Notes: generated by a model not told the origin, from the sequence alone. A stretch of DNA of 64,000 bases from an uncultured bacterium (GCA_937920495.1 CALEUQ010000018.1:1-64000); one strand, 5' to 3'. Positions 9,540-19,317 are shown, numbered from the stretch's first letter. Program-made: numbers and translations.

Positions 9540-10586
9540 TTATGGATAAAATGCAGGAATCATAAGACCTTCTGTTTCATCAAATCCCATCATTAAATTA
9601 GCATTTTGAACAGCATTGCCTGACTGCCCTTTTATTAGATTATCTATAACAGATGTTATAAAAAGCTTACCTGTCCGCGTGTCTACAGAAGGGCGTATCT
9701 GACAGCGATTTGTGCCTCGAACATCAGTGGTGTGACATGAACGACGGGTTATGTGAATAAATGGTTTATTGTGATAATAACTTGTATATAAATCAAAAAT
9801 TTTGTTATTGTCAATTGAAGCTTTTACATCAGCATACATGGTAACCAGAATCCCTCTGTTCAATGGGACAATCTGGGGGATAAATAAGATGTTCTTTTTA
9901 TTTTTGCTATGAGCATTCAGTATGTTTTCCACTTCCACTACATGCTGGTGATGTCCTTCACGATAGGTGTTTACATCTTCATACCGCTGGGGATAAAAAT
10001 TGGCCTCGCCGGGATTTTTCCCGGCACCTGATACACCTGTTTTGCCATCACAGATGATTGTATCCGATTCAATAATGCCTTCCTCAACTGCTGGCAGTAG
10101 TCCCAGGATCATGGCAATTGCAAAGCAACCAGGGTTACCTACAATTTTTGCCTTTTTAATCTTTTCTGCGTACTTTTCGGGTAATCCATATACAGTATGG
10201 GAAAGAACATCCGCAGCAGCATGTTCAATGTTCATTCCTTTATTTTGTGCATAGATGGTGTAATCATCGACAGTTGTAAATCTGAAATCGCCGCTGAAGT
10301 CAATCACCGGTATGTTATTATTATAGAATGTGTGTATCATTTGCATGCCGGCTTTATCGGGCGTTGAAAAAAATGCAATATCTACATTATCCAGGTTTAT
10401 ATCTTCGGGTGACTGTACCATCATATCGCAGAATCCTTCCAGATGAGGGAATACCTGGGATATTTTTTGGCCAACGTCCTTTCGGGCTACCAATTGTGTA
10501 ATCTCAAAGCCTTTATGCCGCAAAAGAATCTCTATCAGGCCAAGTCCACCAAATCCCGTGGCGCCAACTATTAACGCTTTTTTCAT
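9540..10586 (-). CDS. argC: N-acetyl-gamma-glutamyl-phosphate reductase
   Basis: ArgC makes N-acetylglutamate semialdehyde from the acyl phosphate using NADPH, the third step of arginine synthesis. The Rossmann motif is LIVGATGFGGLGLIE at the N-terminus. The catalytic Cys is about residue 154 in GNPGC, and the conserved GHHQHVVE and QIVPLNRGILVT segments are present. At 348 residues it has normal length. The start has a clear SD, GGAGATGAAC. No other arg gene is in the window; it is divergent from asd, an enzyme of the same fold. Confidence 0.96.
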   Translation of the reverse strand: MKKALIVGATGFGGLGLIEILLRHKGFEITQLVARKDVGQKISQVFPHLEGFCDMMVQSPEDINLDNVDIAFFSTPDKAGMQMIHTFYNNNIPVIDFSGDFRFTTVDDYTIYAQNKGMNIEHAAADVLSHTVYGLPEKYAEKIKKAKIVGNPGCFAIAMILGLLPAVEEGIIESDTIICDGKTGVSGAGKNPGEANFYPQRYEDVNTYREGHHQHVVEVENILNAHSKNKKNILFIPQIVPLNRGILVTMYADVKASIDNNKIFDLYTSYYHNKPFIHITRRSCHTTDVRGTNRCQIRPSVDTRTGKLFITSVIDNLIKGQSGNAVQNANLMMGFDETEGLMIPAFYP

Positions 10587-11063
10587 AGGTTCATCTCCTA
10601 CTTCAAAAATTGAATCTATTCACACGTCATACGAAAACTCACCTGCAATTTATTCCAACAAAACAATACATTCATGAAAATGGGTGTATAATGAAAAATT
10701 GCAACAAACTATTAAATGTCAAAAGTTTTTTGCATCCTTTAACGCTATATGTACCGGTTACTATCGCATAAAAAATTACAATGTGAATGGTACGTTATGA
10801 TAGTCCAATAACATTTGTCAACTGCGAAGTGTAATTTTGTTAAATGAACACGATTCATTCATTAAATAAAATATGTTAACATAATAAACATAGTGTACAC
10901 CCCTGCCGCCTTCGGCGGGTACACCGTTTTATTAACAAAATATTTTTAAGGAATTATTAGTGTTAACTGAATGTAAAAATTTTTTGCGTAAAAAAGTTAT
11001 TATTGACAAAAAAAAGCGCTATATATGACAAATAACAAAATGTAAAATTGCAGGGGGATCAAC
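10587..11063. other. 477-bp divergent spacer between argC and asd
   Basis: No gene is apparent. The spacer holds MITE copy B, a core copy of the iterated motif (ACTATCGC, 10760-10767, in GGTTACTATCGC), and a TTGACA at 11003-11008 in front of asd. No well-spaced -10 hexamer follows that TTGACA, so I do not call it a promoter. Confidence 0.6.
10851..10962 (+). mobile_element. MITE-like palindromic element, copy B
   Basis: A 112-bp relative of copy A. It shares ACATAATAAACATAGTGTAC in the left arm and AACAAAATATTTTTAAGGAA in the right arm. The central stem is shorter (CCCTGCCGCC / GGCGGG). The left end is diverged: CGATTCATTCATTAA. Flanks are TTAAATGAACA and TTAACTGAATG, 8 of 11 identical at these boundaries; shifting the frame by 2 bp gives 10 of 11. 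The divergence suggests an older insertion. Confidence 0.8.
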
Positions 11064-12077
11064 ATGAAAAAATACAATGTGGTAATTTTAGGCGCAACCG
11101 GTGCAGTTGGAATTGAATTTAGAAAAATTTTGTTACAACGCAATTTTCCCATTAACAATATTAAATTTTTAGGAAAAACTACTGTAGGGCAAACAATAGA
11201 GTTTGGTGACAGAAAAGTTACGGTGGAACCCGTGACTGATGATGCGTTTAAAGGTTTTGATATTGGACTTTTTTCGGCGGGTGCTTCCATAAGCCGTGAG
11301 GTTGCACGTAAAGCTGCTGATTCAGGGTGTATTGTTATCGATAACAGCTCTGCATGGCGTATGGAAAAGGATGTGCCGCTGGTTGTTCCTGAGGTTAACC
11401 CCAACGATGTTGACTGGCATAACGGCATTATTGCTAATCCTAATTGTTCAACAATTCAGATGGTAGTTGCGTTGAAACCTATTCATGATGTTGCAAAAAT
11501 AAAGCGAATAGTTGTAAGTACATATCAAGCTGTTTCAGGAACCGGCCTTAAGGCAATAGAGGAACTACAGATTCAGGTTAAGGACATAATGAATGGGAAC
11601 CCTATCTCGCAGCGCAAGGTATATCCGCATCAGATTGCATTTAATGTATTACCGCATATAGACGTGTTCCTTGAAAATGGTTATACAAAAGAAGAAATGA
11701 AAATGGTAAATGAAACCAAAAAAATTATGGGCGATAGTTCAATACAAGTAACTGCAACTACGGTAAGAGTTCCGGTATTCTATGGCCATTCAGAATCAGT
11801 AAATATTGAAACTCAGAAGAAGATAACCCCACAGGAAGTACGTGAGCTGCTGCGCACTGCCAAAGGCGTTACAGTGGTTGATGACCCGTCAAAGAATGAA
11901 TATCCTCTGGCAATACATGCCGCAGGTAAGGATGATGTCTTTGTGGGAAGAATCCGAGAGGATGAGTCAATACCTAATGGAATAAATATGTGGATAGTGT
12001 CTGACAATATTCGCAAAGGAGCAGCGCTTAATGCTATCCAGATTGCAGAATTATTGATTGAAAAGAAAATAGTGTAA
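11064..12077 (+). CDS. asd: Aspartate-semialdehyde dehydrogenase
   Basis: Asd reduces aspartyl phosphate to aspartate semialdehyde, feeding lysine, diaminopimelate, threonine and methionine synthesis. The NADP motif is VVILGATGAVG. The catalytic Cys is residue 128 in ANPNCST. The substrate and His region appears as RVPVFYGHSESVNIET. At 337 residues the enzyme is complete. The SD AGGGGG lies 8-10 nt before the ATG. It converges with the HD-GYP gene across a strong hairpin. Confidence 0.96.
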   Translation: MKKYNVVILGATGAVGIEFRKILLQRNFPINNIKFLGKTTVGQTIEFGDRKVTVEPVTDDAFKGFDIGLFSAGASISREVARKAADSGCIVIDNSSAWRMEKDVPLVVPEVNPNDVDWHNGIIANPNCSTIQMVVALKPIHDVAKIKRIVVSTYQAVSGTGLKAIEELQIQVKDIMNGNPISQRKVYPHQIAFNVLPHIDVFLENGYTKEEMKMVNETKKIMGDSSIQVTATTVRVPVFYGHSESVNIETQKKITPQEVRELLRTAKGVTVVDDPSKNEYPLAIHAAGKDDVFVGRIREDESIPNGINMWIVSDNIRKGAALNAIQIAELLIEKKIV

Positions 12078-12084
12078 TGCACAA

Positions 12085-12108
12085 GGGGTATGCACACACG
12101 CATACCCC
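12085..12108. terminator. Bidirectional hairpin between asd and the HD-GYP gene
   Basis: GGGGTATGC (12085-12093) pairs with GCATACCCC (12100-12108) around a 6-nt loop, within 40 bp between convergent stops. The U-tracts are poor, but stem strength and position support a shared terminator. Confidence 0.6.
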
Positions 12109-12117
12109 ACTATATAA

Positions 12118-13359
12118 TTATTCACCGTCAGGATATCGTAACCTAATAGATTTAAGGAAATCATAGCTCTCAAAGAAAATATCTACCAGTTCGGGATCAA
12201 ATTTCTTGCCGGATGCCAACCTAATTTCATTGAGTACATCGTTTTCATCCCATGCTTCTTTATAAACTCTTTTTGAAGATAGCGCATCATACACATCAGC
12301 AAGGGCAACAATACGGCCATAAATAGGAATTTCTTCACCCTTACGTGGTAATGGATTTCCTTTGCTGTCTTTTTCTAAAGGCTTGCCAGTATCTATGTCA
12401 ATATGTCCCGGGTAACCAGTACCATCCCAGTTTTCGTGATGCGTTAATGCTACAATACTTGCTATCTCATCAAAATGTGATTGTGTATCTTTAAACAGGC
12501 GCGCACCTAAAAATGTATGGCTTTTCATAATTTGATATTCTTCATCGGTAAAGCGTGCAGGCTTTTTTAAAATGAGGTCCGAGATAGCAACCTTGCCCAC
12601 ATCATGAAGCATGGCAGCCATTCGTAAAATGTCTCTGTTGGTTTCCATCTCTTTTTCATTTATATGATGTCGTTTTGCCCAATGCTCATATAGTTCAATT
12701 GAATATGTCGCAACTCTATTAACATGAGCACCTGTTTCTTTTGGATCGCGCAATTCAGCCATACTTATCATCCTGAGTAATAGTGCACGTGTCATTTGTG
12801 CACGCTGTAACACAAGACTGGCATTATTTGCAAACAGCATTACTATAGGTTCGTCACTTTTCGTAAAAGGTATTATTTCACCTTTATTATCTTTTGCATT
12901 AATGAGCTGTAAAACACCAATAATAGTACCATTAGCTGTTTGTAAGGGAACGGTAAGCATGGAAATGGTTTTATAATGAGAAACATCATCATATGTGGAA
13001 TTGAATTTATATGATACATTTTGTGGAATGTTATACACATCTGGTATATTAAGTATATTCCCGGTTGATGCAACAAACCCGGCAATAGAACTGGTATTTA
13101 TTTTCACCCTAAACGTTGTATATATCAGTTTTTGTCCGTAAGGCAGACGTTTTGTTAGCGTATCATTTTGAACATGGCTAAACACCAGTTCATCTTTGTC
13201 TTTAATATATATAGAACCCGCATCAGCATTAACTGCTTTACGTGCTTCAAATAGCAGTTTTTCCAGGAGTATATCTAAATCCTGAATGGTATTGAGTTCA
13301 TTAGAAAGCTTTATAATCTCTTCAACAGACAGTTTATTATTTGTTTCATTACATTTCAT
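12118..13359 (-). CDS. GAF and HD-GYP domain protein, probable c-di-GMP phosphodiesterase
   Basis: A 413-residue two-domain protein with no membrane segment. A GAF sensor domain covers about residues 20-180 (ARKAVNADAGSIYIKD; SMLTVPLQTANGTIIGVLQL). The C-terminal HD-GYP domain has the metal-binding pair in MLHDVGKVAISD, further His residues in KSHTFLGA and LTHHENWDGTGYP, and the GYP signature. HD-GYP proteins hydrolyse c-di-GMP; the ligand of this GAF is not readable. No GGDEF partner is in the window. Confidence 0.92.
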   Translation of the reverse strand: MKCNETNNKLSVEEIIKLSNELNTIQDLDILLEKLLFEARKAVNADAGSIYIKDKDELVFSHVQNDTLTKRLPYGQKLIYTTFRVKINTSSIAGFVASTGNILNIPDVYNIPQNVSYKFNSTYDDVSHYKTISMLTVPLQTANGTIIGVLQLINAKDNKGEIIPFTKSDEPIVMLFANNASLVLQRAQMTRALLLRMISMAELRDPKETGAHVNRVATYSIELYEHWAKRHHINEKEMETNRDILRMAAMLHDVGKVAISDLILKKPARFTDEEYQIMKSHTFLGARLFKDTQSHFDEIASIVALTHHENWDGTGYPGHIDIDTGKPLEKDSKGNPLPRKGEEIPIYGRIVALADVYDALSSKRVYKEAWDENDVLNEIRLASGKKFDPELVDIFFESYDFLKSIRLRYPDGE

Positions 13360-13474
13360 AATAAAAATCTTTAAAATTTTTTAATTATTTTAAGATACAA
13401 ATAAAACAATAGATTGTCCATAATTTTTTAATGGGTATTTTGTTTATTCAATGTAAAATTATAAAATAAAATCA

Positions 13475-13565
13475 CGATTTATTCCTTAAGATGAAATTTG
13501 TGAATATAATAAACATAGTGGTGTATGCCTTTTTATGAATAAATATTGTTAAGGAATTATTAGTG
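13475..13565 (+). mobile_element. MITE-like palindromic element, copy C (short form)
   Basis: A 91-bp member with intact ends: CGATTTATTCCTTAA on the left and TTAAGGAATTATTAGTG on the right. Most of the central G/C-rich stem is deleted, leaving only GTGGTGTATGCC. Flanking repeats are AAATAAAATCA (13464-13474) and ACATAAATTCA (13566-13576), 9 of 11 identical. It lies in the divergent spacer between the HD-GYP gene and fapA. Confidence 0.8.
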
Positions 13566-13689
13566 ACATAAATTCAAATTTTATCTTTGATATTATTTAA
13601 AATATGTTTATTCAAAATTTTAATTGTATTTAATTTACCTATGATGTATAATTGTTCTGTAACCGATAGTTACTATATAAGGGGGATAC

Positions 13690-13737
13690 ATGCAGACTAA
13701 AAGTTTACTATCTGCATACTCTGGTGAAGCTCCATGA
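13690..13737 (+). CDS. Short upstream ORF (15 codons) overlapping the fapA start
   Basis: ATG at 13690 follows a strong SD (AAGGGGG) and opens a 15-codon frame reading MQTKSLLSAYSGEAP. Its TGA overlaps the fapA ATG as ATGA. The arrangement suggests a leader peptide that couples translation to fapA. fapA has its own weaker SD (GGTGA) inside this ORF. No function can be read from the peptide. Confidence 0.5.
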   Translation: MQTKSLLSAYSGEAP

Positions 13738-15464
13738 AACTAACGATATTTTATTTTGACCCAAATGTTTCATCAATGTTTGTTGAAAAAACAGATGAAA
13801 GCGGAAAGAAGTTTTATACACTTTCTTCACCGTATAATTTTGTGTATAGAGATGAGATAGTAGCTCGTGTTATTGATGTTGATGATCCTGCTGATGTTCC
13901 CTATCATCTGGATTCCGGGTATAAATACTATAAATCCGAAAAATTCAAACCGTTTAAAGCCGGTGATGGTATTATATTTGATTCAATCAGTGCCTGTTAT
14001 CGTGCTGGTGATTATGGATTTGTTGTGTATGATCAGCGGACTTCTCGAATACAGTTAAAACAGCCTTTGCAGGTTTCAAAAGATAAATTAAAAGCTTCAT
14101 ATATTGTTTTCCCAACTAAATTTTTAAAACTTCCTACATATAAAGATATTGAGCAACAGCTTTTAGCAAACAAAATTGTAGGCATTATTGATAAAAATGA
14201 GATTGAATCACAACTTAACGAAATTGATGCGCATAATCCCAGGGTGCATAGAATTATAGTTGCCCGGGGTAAAGAGCCAGTTGATGGCTATGATGATTAT
14301 TTTATTCCACTTATACAAATAGAAAAAAAAGCAGGTAAGCTGTTAGACGATGGAAGAATAGATTATAAGGAAGTTGGTGCAATTATAGAGATTAAAAAAG
14401 GCCAGGAAGTTTTACAAAAGATACCTGGTATAAAACCTGAAGATGGTTTTGATATCTATGGTGAAAAAGTAACAGCCACTATTGTCCAAAAAGATGGATA
14501 TTATCCAGGTTCAAATATAGTGCCCTCTGAGTCAAATCCATTAATATATGTTTCTCAGATTGATGGATGCCTTGATGTTGAAGGCAAAACTCTGTCAGTG
14601 TTGCCTGTAGCAATTATTAAAGGTGATGTGAATTATGAATCAGGCAATATTGATTTTGATGGGTCGGTTCAGATAATGGGGTCAGTATTGCCAGGTTTTA
14701 CTGTAAACGCAACCGGGGATATCTACGTGGATAAGAATGTTGATGACGCTCGATTAACTTCAAATGGTGATGTAGTGGTAAAATTGGGCATTGGCGGCAA
14801 GGGAGATTCAAAAATTATTGCTGGTGGATCAGTGAAAGCAAAATTTGTGTTAAATTCAAGCATTGAAGCTTTAGGAAAGATCGAAGTAGAAGATTCAATA
14901 ATCAATAGCACAGTATTTTCTAACGATGCGGTTATCGTTACAGGACGACATGGAAAGATTATTGGAGGGGAAACAACTGCTCGCCATGAGATTATTGTTA
15001 ATGTTGCAGGTTCACAGCAACAAAATGTTACAAAACTAACTGCTGGAAAAAGCCTTGTTGTTGAAAGAGAATTGGCTGAGTTAAGAAAGCAGATGGAAAA
15101 ATACAAAGCAAATGTTGAAGAAATTCTTAAAAAAATAAAAAATAGTTTTGGTGAAGGTGTGTTTGAAAATCCCAAAGAATTTCTAAATATTCTACCACCT
15201 GTAAAAAAGAAAAATTGTTTATTACTTTTAAAAGAATTATCTGACAATAATCGGCAGTTAAAGATGTTGCTGGATCAAAGAAATGAAATTGAAAAAAAAT
15301 ATAAACTAGAAAAAGAGCCATACATAAGTATAACCGATATCGCGTATCCTGGAGTAATTATAACAATTAAACGAAGTAAATTGCAGTTACACAAGGCAAT
15401 GCAAAACACTAAATTTTATGAAGATAATGAAACAAAAAGAGTTGTTTTTTCTTCAGCAGTATAG
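13734..15464 (+). CDS. FapA family protein (DUF342)
   Basis: The 576-residue protein matches the FapA/DUF342 family. It has an N-terminal variable part, a central region (about 180-310) with EIKKGQEVLQKIPG and DGFDIYGEKV, and a right-handed beta-helix-like repeat of short glycine-rich turns (INFDGSVQIMGSVLPGFTV style) at about 300-440. A coiled-coil tail follows at about 445-535. FapA proteins are cytosolic polymers tied to surface or motility regulation in several phyla; the molecular role is poorly known. A short ORF with ATGA overlap precedes it. Confidence 0.85.
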   Translation: MKLTIFYFDPNVSSMFVEKTDESGKKFYTLSSPYNFVYRDEIVARVIDVDDPADVPYHLDSGYKYYKSEKFKPFKAGDGIIFDSISACYRAGDYGFVVYDQRTSRIQLKQPLQVSKDKLKASYIVFPTKFLKLPTYKDIEQQLLANKIVGIIDKNEIESQLNEIDAHNPRVHRIIVARGKEPVDGYDDYFIPLIQIEKKAGKLLDDGRIDYKEVGAIIEIKKGQEVLQKIPGIKPEDGFDIYGEKVTATIVQKDGYYPGSNIVPSESNPLIYVSQIDGCLDVEGKTLSVLPVAIIKGDVNYESGNIDFDGSVQIMGSVLPGFTVNATGDIYVDKNVDDARLTSNGDVVVKLGIGGKGDSKIIAGGSVKAKFVLNSSIEALGKIEVEDSIINSTVFSNDAVIVTGRHGKIIGGETTARHEIIVNVAGSQQQNVTKLTAGKSLVVERELAELRKQMEKYKANVEEILKKIKNSFGEGVFENPKEFLNILPPVKKKNCLLLLKELSDNNRQLKMLLDQRNEIEKKYKLEKEPYISITDIAYPGVIITIKRSKLQLHKAMQNTKFYEDNETKRVVFSSAV

Positions 15465-15635
15465 TCCTGGAATAAATATTAAAAAATAAAATTAGATATT
15501 TCTCTATAAAAAGCGTATATTATGTATACCTATTATGTATATTACAATATTTGATTCGGATGATTTAAAATATTTGACAAATAATTGTAGTATACTATGA
15601 GTGAGCAAATCATACAATTTATGGAGGCTTTTATT

Positions 15636-15803
15636 ATGAATATGCCAGGAATTCCGGAATTACTTATAATATTCTTTATAGTTTTAATTATTTTTGGCGC
15701 CGGAAAGATACCAAAAATAGCAAAGGATATCGGATCCGGAATCAAAGAATTCAAAAAAGCTATGAATTCTGATGATGATGTCAAGGATGAAAAGAAATCC
15801 TAA
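15636..15803 (+). CDS. tatA: Sec-independent protein translocase subunit TatA
   Basis: A 55-residue TatA/E-type protein. It has one N-terminal membrane helix ([20 protein letters not shown]), the FGxxKxP hinge, an amphipathic helix ([17 protein letters not shown]) and an acidic-basic tail. I choose the ATG at 15636 because GGAGG lies 8 nt upstream; the same frame extends to 15597 without a good SD. TatA oligomers form the pore for folded proteins. The partner tatC is about 28 kb away. Confidence 0.93.
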   Translation: MNMPGIPELLIIFFIVLIIFGAGKIPKIAKDIGSGIKEFKKAMNSDDDVKDEKKS

Positions 15804-15817
15804 AAAAGAAATTCTTA

Positions 15818-15851
15818 AAGGATATAGCCTGTTATAACAGGTTATATCCTT
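15818..15851. terminator. Hairpin downstream of tatA
   Basis: AAGGATATA (15818-15826) pairs with TATATCCTT (15843-15851), and an inner palindrome CCTGTTATAACAGG extends the stem. It begins 14 bp after the tatA stop and is followed by AATTTAG, with no long U-tract. Likely the end of the fapA-tatA unit. Confidence 0.55.
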
Positions 15852-15984
15852 AATTTAGACGATACTATTTGAAATATTTATTTAATCTTTTGTTTTTATA
15901 ATCCAACCACATAGTGTATTGAGCTATCAAGTATCCATATTAACCTTGCAGTTGTAAAAACTAAACTTTTTTCCGCTCATAGGT

Positions 15985-17031
15985 ATGAAAGAATTTATTA
16001 AAAATTATTCTCTCAAAGAAGTTGAATCATTATTTGCTGCAATCGGTGAAAAAAGCTACAGGGCAAAACAATTATTCAACTGGCTTTATGAACGTAACGT
16101 TGATAATTTTTTTGCTATGACAAATTTTTCCAAAGAACTAAGGCAGTATTTAGATGAACAGTATGAGATAACGCCATTGAAATTGGTTGACCGCAAAAAA
16201 TCAGTTCTTGATGGTACTGAAAAATTTTTATTTGAAACTTTTGATGGTCATTTTATTGAATCTGTTTTTATCCGTAATGATGGCACTGATGAAGGACGAC
16301 TGACAATCTGTGTGTCCAGCCAGGCTGGCTGTGCAATGGGTTGTACTTTTTGCCAAACTGCAAAATTAGGATTTAAGCGCAATTTACACACTGCTGAAAT
16401 ACTTGATCAGATAAATCAGGTAAGGCGCTTAACAGGATTAAAGAATAATAATGTTGTCTTTATGGGAATGGGTGAGCCATTTCTTAATTATGACAATGTA
16501 TTAAAAGCTGCTGATATTATGAATTATACATTTGGCTTCCATATATCTGCACGCAAGATTACAATATCAACATGTGGAATATATGATGGGATTGAACGGT
16601 TTATAGATGAAAAGCGGCCATATAATTTAGCAATATCCTTGAATGATACAGATATGACAAAGCGGGCAAAGCATATGCCTGTTGAAAAAAAATATCCAAT
16701 GCAGACAATTATTAAACTGTTAGAGCATAAATTTCCTGCATCCCGAAACAGGGTAACAATAGAATACATTATGCGGAAAGATAATATCTCAGAAGAAGAT
16801 GCACAGCAATTAAAAACCATGTTTAGATATAACCGTATTAAACTTAATCTTATTCCTCTGAATAAGGGCAAGCATAACCTGGAAACCCCCACCCAGGAAG
16901 AAATAAATAATTTTATAAAAAGGCTTGAAATTATGAATATACCCATTTCTATAAGGAAAAGTGCCGGTAGCGATATAGATGGTGCGTGCGGTCAGCTTTC
17001 TGGGAAGCATTATACAGGCAATAGTATATAA
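15985..17031 (+). CDS. rlmN: 23S rRNA (adenine-C2)-methyltransferase RlmN
   Basis: RlmN is a radical SAM enzyme that methylates C2 of A2503 in 23S rRNA and of A37 in some tRNAs. The iron-sulfur motif Cx3Cx2C is in GCAMGCTFCQTAKLGFKRNL. The resolving Cys region (SAGSDIDGACGQL) is at the C-terminus, with the SAM motif GMGEPFLNYDNV. At 348 residues it has normal length. It lies 22 bp before the PBP start, so the two are likely co-transcribed. Confidence 0.96.
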   Translation: MKEFIKNYSLKEVESLFAAIGEKSYRAKQLFNWLYERNVDNFFAMTNFSKELRQYLDEQYEITPLKLVDRKKSVLDGTEKFLFETFDGHFIESVFIRNDGTDEGRLTICVSSQAGCAMGCTFCQTAKLGFKRNLHTAEILDQINQVRRLTGLKNNNVVFMGMGEPFLNYDNVLKAADIMNYTFGFHISARKITISTCGIYDGIERFIDEKRPYNLAISLNDTDMTKRAKHMPVEKKYPMQTIIKLLEHKFPASRNRVTIEYIMRKDNISEEDAQQLKTMFRYNRIKLNLIPLNKGKHNLETPTQEEINNFIKRLEIMNIPISIRKSAGSDIDGACGQLSGKHYTGNSI

Positions 17032-17053
17032 AAAAAATCAAAAGGCTTTTAGT

Positions 17054-19309
17054 ATGGAAGTGAATATTTTAGATTGGATAAACAAACATAAGTTTTTTAC
17101 TTTTATTGGTATTCCTGTTATTCTCATCACTTTAATAGTGATATATACTTCTATTGTATATGTAGAATGGATGCATGACCGACAGAAAGCCCTGGATAAG
17201 CTGTTCAAATATAAGCAACTTATTGACCGAACAGAAGAATTGAGGGAGGGTTATTCATATACTTACAGCGAGATAGATGTTTCGGCAAAAGTAGTGGATA
17301 TACCTACACGGATTTATGATAGAAATAATGAAATAATAGGCGAATTTTTTGAACAAAAACGAGAGATAGTTCCTTATTCATATTTCCCTAAATGGCTTAT
17401 TAAAGCAGTTATTGCCAGTGAAGATAGAGATTTTTATATTCATAATGGTGTAAGTATCAAAGGTATTATACGGGCTTTTGCTGTTAATCTGATTCATTTA
17501 CGGGTTGTGCAGGGTGGTAGTACTATTACACAGCAGCTGGCAAAAGTGCTGTTTACTGATATGGAGCGCAATATAAAGCGCAAAATATATGAAATATTTT
17601 GTGCACTGGAAATAGAAAAACATTATGATAAGCAGGACATTCTCTCAATGTACCTAAACTATATATATTTTGGTAATGGTGCATACGGTGTTGAAGCTGC
17701 TGCAAAGATGTTCTTTGGAAAGTCTATCATAGATTGCAACGAGACTGAATGTGCAATGATTGTTGCTACTATCACAAATCCACTTATTTATTCACCATTA
17801 AATAATCTTGATGTTTCGCTGAGGAAAACAAAAAGAATTTTGCAATCGATGGTTGATGCAGGATTCTTGAAACAGGAGATAGCTGAAATTCAGTATAAAA
17901 ATTTTTTAAAACAATGGGATGTGAAGTTTTCAAAAGATAATATAGCTGAGTCTTCGTTAATAGGAAGCTTTATATTCAGTTTATATCGTATTAACAGGGC
18001 ACCTTTCTTCAATGAATATATACGAAGAATACTGGTCAATAAGTTTTCTGAGGAGGTTGTCAAAAAGGGAGGCTTACGTGTATACACTACACTGGATGCA
18101 AAAAAACAGGATATTGCACTGACAGCATTGAAAAAAGGTATTCAGTTACAAAGAGAGTATCACGAGAAAAATGCAAAAAATATAAAAAATCCGCAGCGGG
18201 CACTGGCTGAGATGGAAAAAGCAAAAAATATTGAAGGGGCATTTGTTTCACTCAATCCATTTACGGGTGAGATTATATCCTATGCCGGAGGATATAGTTT
18301 TTCATATCAAAACCAGATGGACCATGTTCAGCAAATACGCAGACAACCTGGATCATCATTCAAGCCAGTGGTATATGCAGCAGCCATTCAGGACAGGGTT
18401 ATAACGCCTTCAACAGTTTTTGATGATATACCCATGACGTTTAAAGGGGGATATTCGCCAAAAAATTATGATGGAGTGTATCTGGGGAAAGTAATTGTGC
18501 GGGAAGCATTGAAGAAATCTATAAATGTTGTTGCAGTGCAGGTCTTAGAAAAAGAAGGGTATTCCCGTGTAATGTCAATTATACAAAAAGCACTTAATTT
18601 GTCCAACAGTGAATTGGGTTCCCGTTTTTACAAAACATTATCACTGGCGCTTGGTACCTATGAACTATCGCCCCTTGAAAATGCAGTGATGCATGCAGTG
18701 TTAGTTAATGGTGGTGATTTTATTATTCCCTACGGCATACGATATGTGAAAGATTATAACGGAAATATTGTCTGGAATAATGAAGAAGAGGTATTGTTGC
18801 AAATACAGGAAAAGCGCAAAGAATATGGAAAGATAATTGATCCTGTTGCGTGTGCAATAGTGGTGTCTATGCTTAAAAGTGTATTTGAAGAAGGTGGAAC
18901 TGCATCATGGGTATTGAAGAACAAATCAGTACCGGTTGATGTTGCAGGAAAAACAGGTACAAGTAGTGATTACGTTGATGCGTGGTTTTTGGGATATACA
19001 CCTGATTCTGTTACTGCAGTGTGGGTTGGCAATAAAACAGGAGCAATTTCGCTGGGAAGAGGAAGAAGTGGTGGCGTTGTGGCAGCACCAATCTGGGCTG
19101 ACTATATATGTACTGTTTACAAGGATTCTGAATACAAATCATTTATACTACCACAAGAAGGGATCACCAAGCAAACTATTTGTCTGGATAGTGGGTTGGT
19201 TCCACGAAAAGAGGGATTATGTCCACGTGTTGCAATCAACGAATTATTTTATACCGGAACTGAACCGGGCGAGTACTGTACCATACATACACTACAAGCA
19301 TCTCATTGA
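17054..19309 (+). CDS. Class A penicillin-binding protein (PBP1A-like)
   Basis: Bifunctional peptidoglycan synthase. It has an N-terminal membrane anchor (about residues 15-37) and a GT51 glycosyltransferase domain (ASEDRDFYIHNGVSIKG; GGSTITQQLAK). The transpeptidase domain carries Ser434 of the SxxK motif in PGSSFKP, SxN as SIN and AGKTGTSS. A short C-terminal Cys-containing tail ends the protein. I start at 17054 (MEVNILDW), which has AAGG 9 nt upstream and clears the rlmN stop; the frame is open back to 16979. A second-step M23 peptidase gene follows directly. Confidence 0.94.
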   Translation: MEVNILDWINKHKFFTFIGIPVILITLIVIYTSIVYVEWMHDRQKALDKLFKYKQLIDRTEELREGYSYTYSEIDVSAKVVDIPTRIYDRNNEIIGEFFEQKREIVPYSYFPKWLIKAVIASEDRDFYIHNGVSIKGIIRAFAVNLIHLRVVQGGSTITQQLAKVLFTDMERNIKRKIYEIFCALEIEKHYDKQDILSMYLNYIYFGNGAYGVEAAAKMFFGKSIIDCNETECAMIVATITNPLIYSPLNNLDVSLRKTKRILQSMVDAGFLKQEIAEIQYKNFLKQWDVKFSKDNIAESSLIGSFIFSLYRINRAPFFNEYIRRILVNKFSEEVVKKGGLRVYTTLDAKKQDIALTALKKGIQLQREYHEKNAKNIKNPQRALAEMEKAKNIEGAFVSLNPFTGEIISYAGGYSFSYQNQMDHVQQIRRQPGSSFKPVVYAAAIQDRVITPSTVFDDIPMTFKGGYSPKNYDGVYLGKVIVREALKKSINVVAVQVLEKEGYSRVMSIIQKALNLSNSELGSRFYKTLSLALGTYELSPLENAVMHAVLVNGGDFIIPYGIRYVKDYNGNIVWNNEEEVLLQIQEKRKEYGKIIDPVACAIVVSMLKSVFEEGGTASWVLKNKSVPVDVAGKTGTSSDYVDAWFLGYTPDSVTAVWVGNKTGAISLGRGRSGGVVAAPIWADYICTVYKDSEYKSFILPQEGITKQTICLDSGLVPRKEGLCPRVAINELFYTGTEPGEYCTIHTLQASH

Positions 19310-19317
19310 GGACACAT

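Noticed and set aside
11003..11030. TTGACA upstream of asd as a promoter
   Set aside because: No -10 hexamer occurs at 16-18 nt; the nearest TATATA is only 11 nt away.
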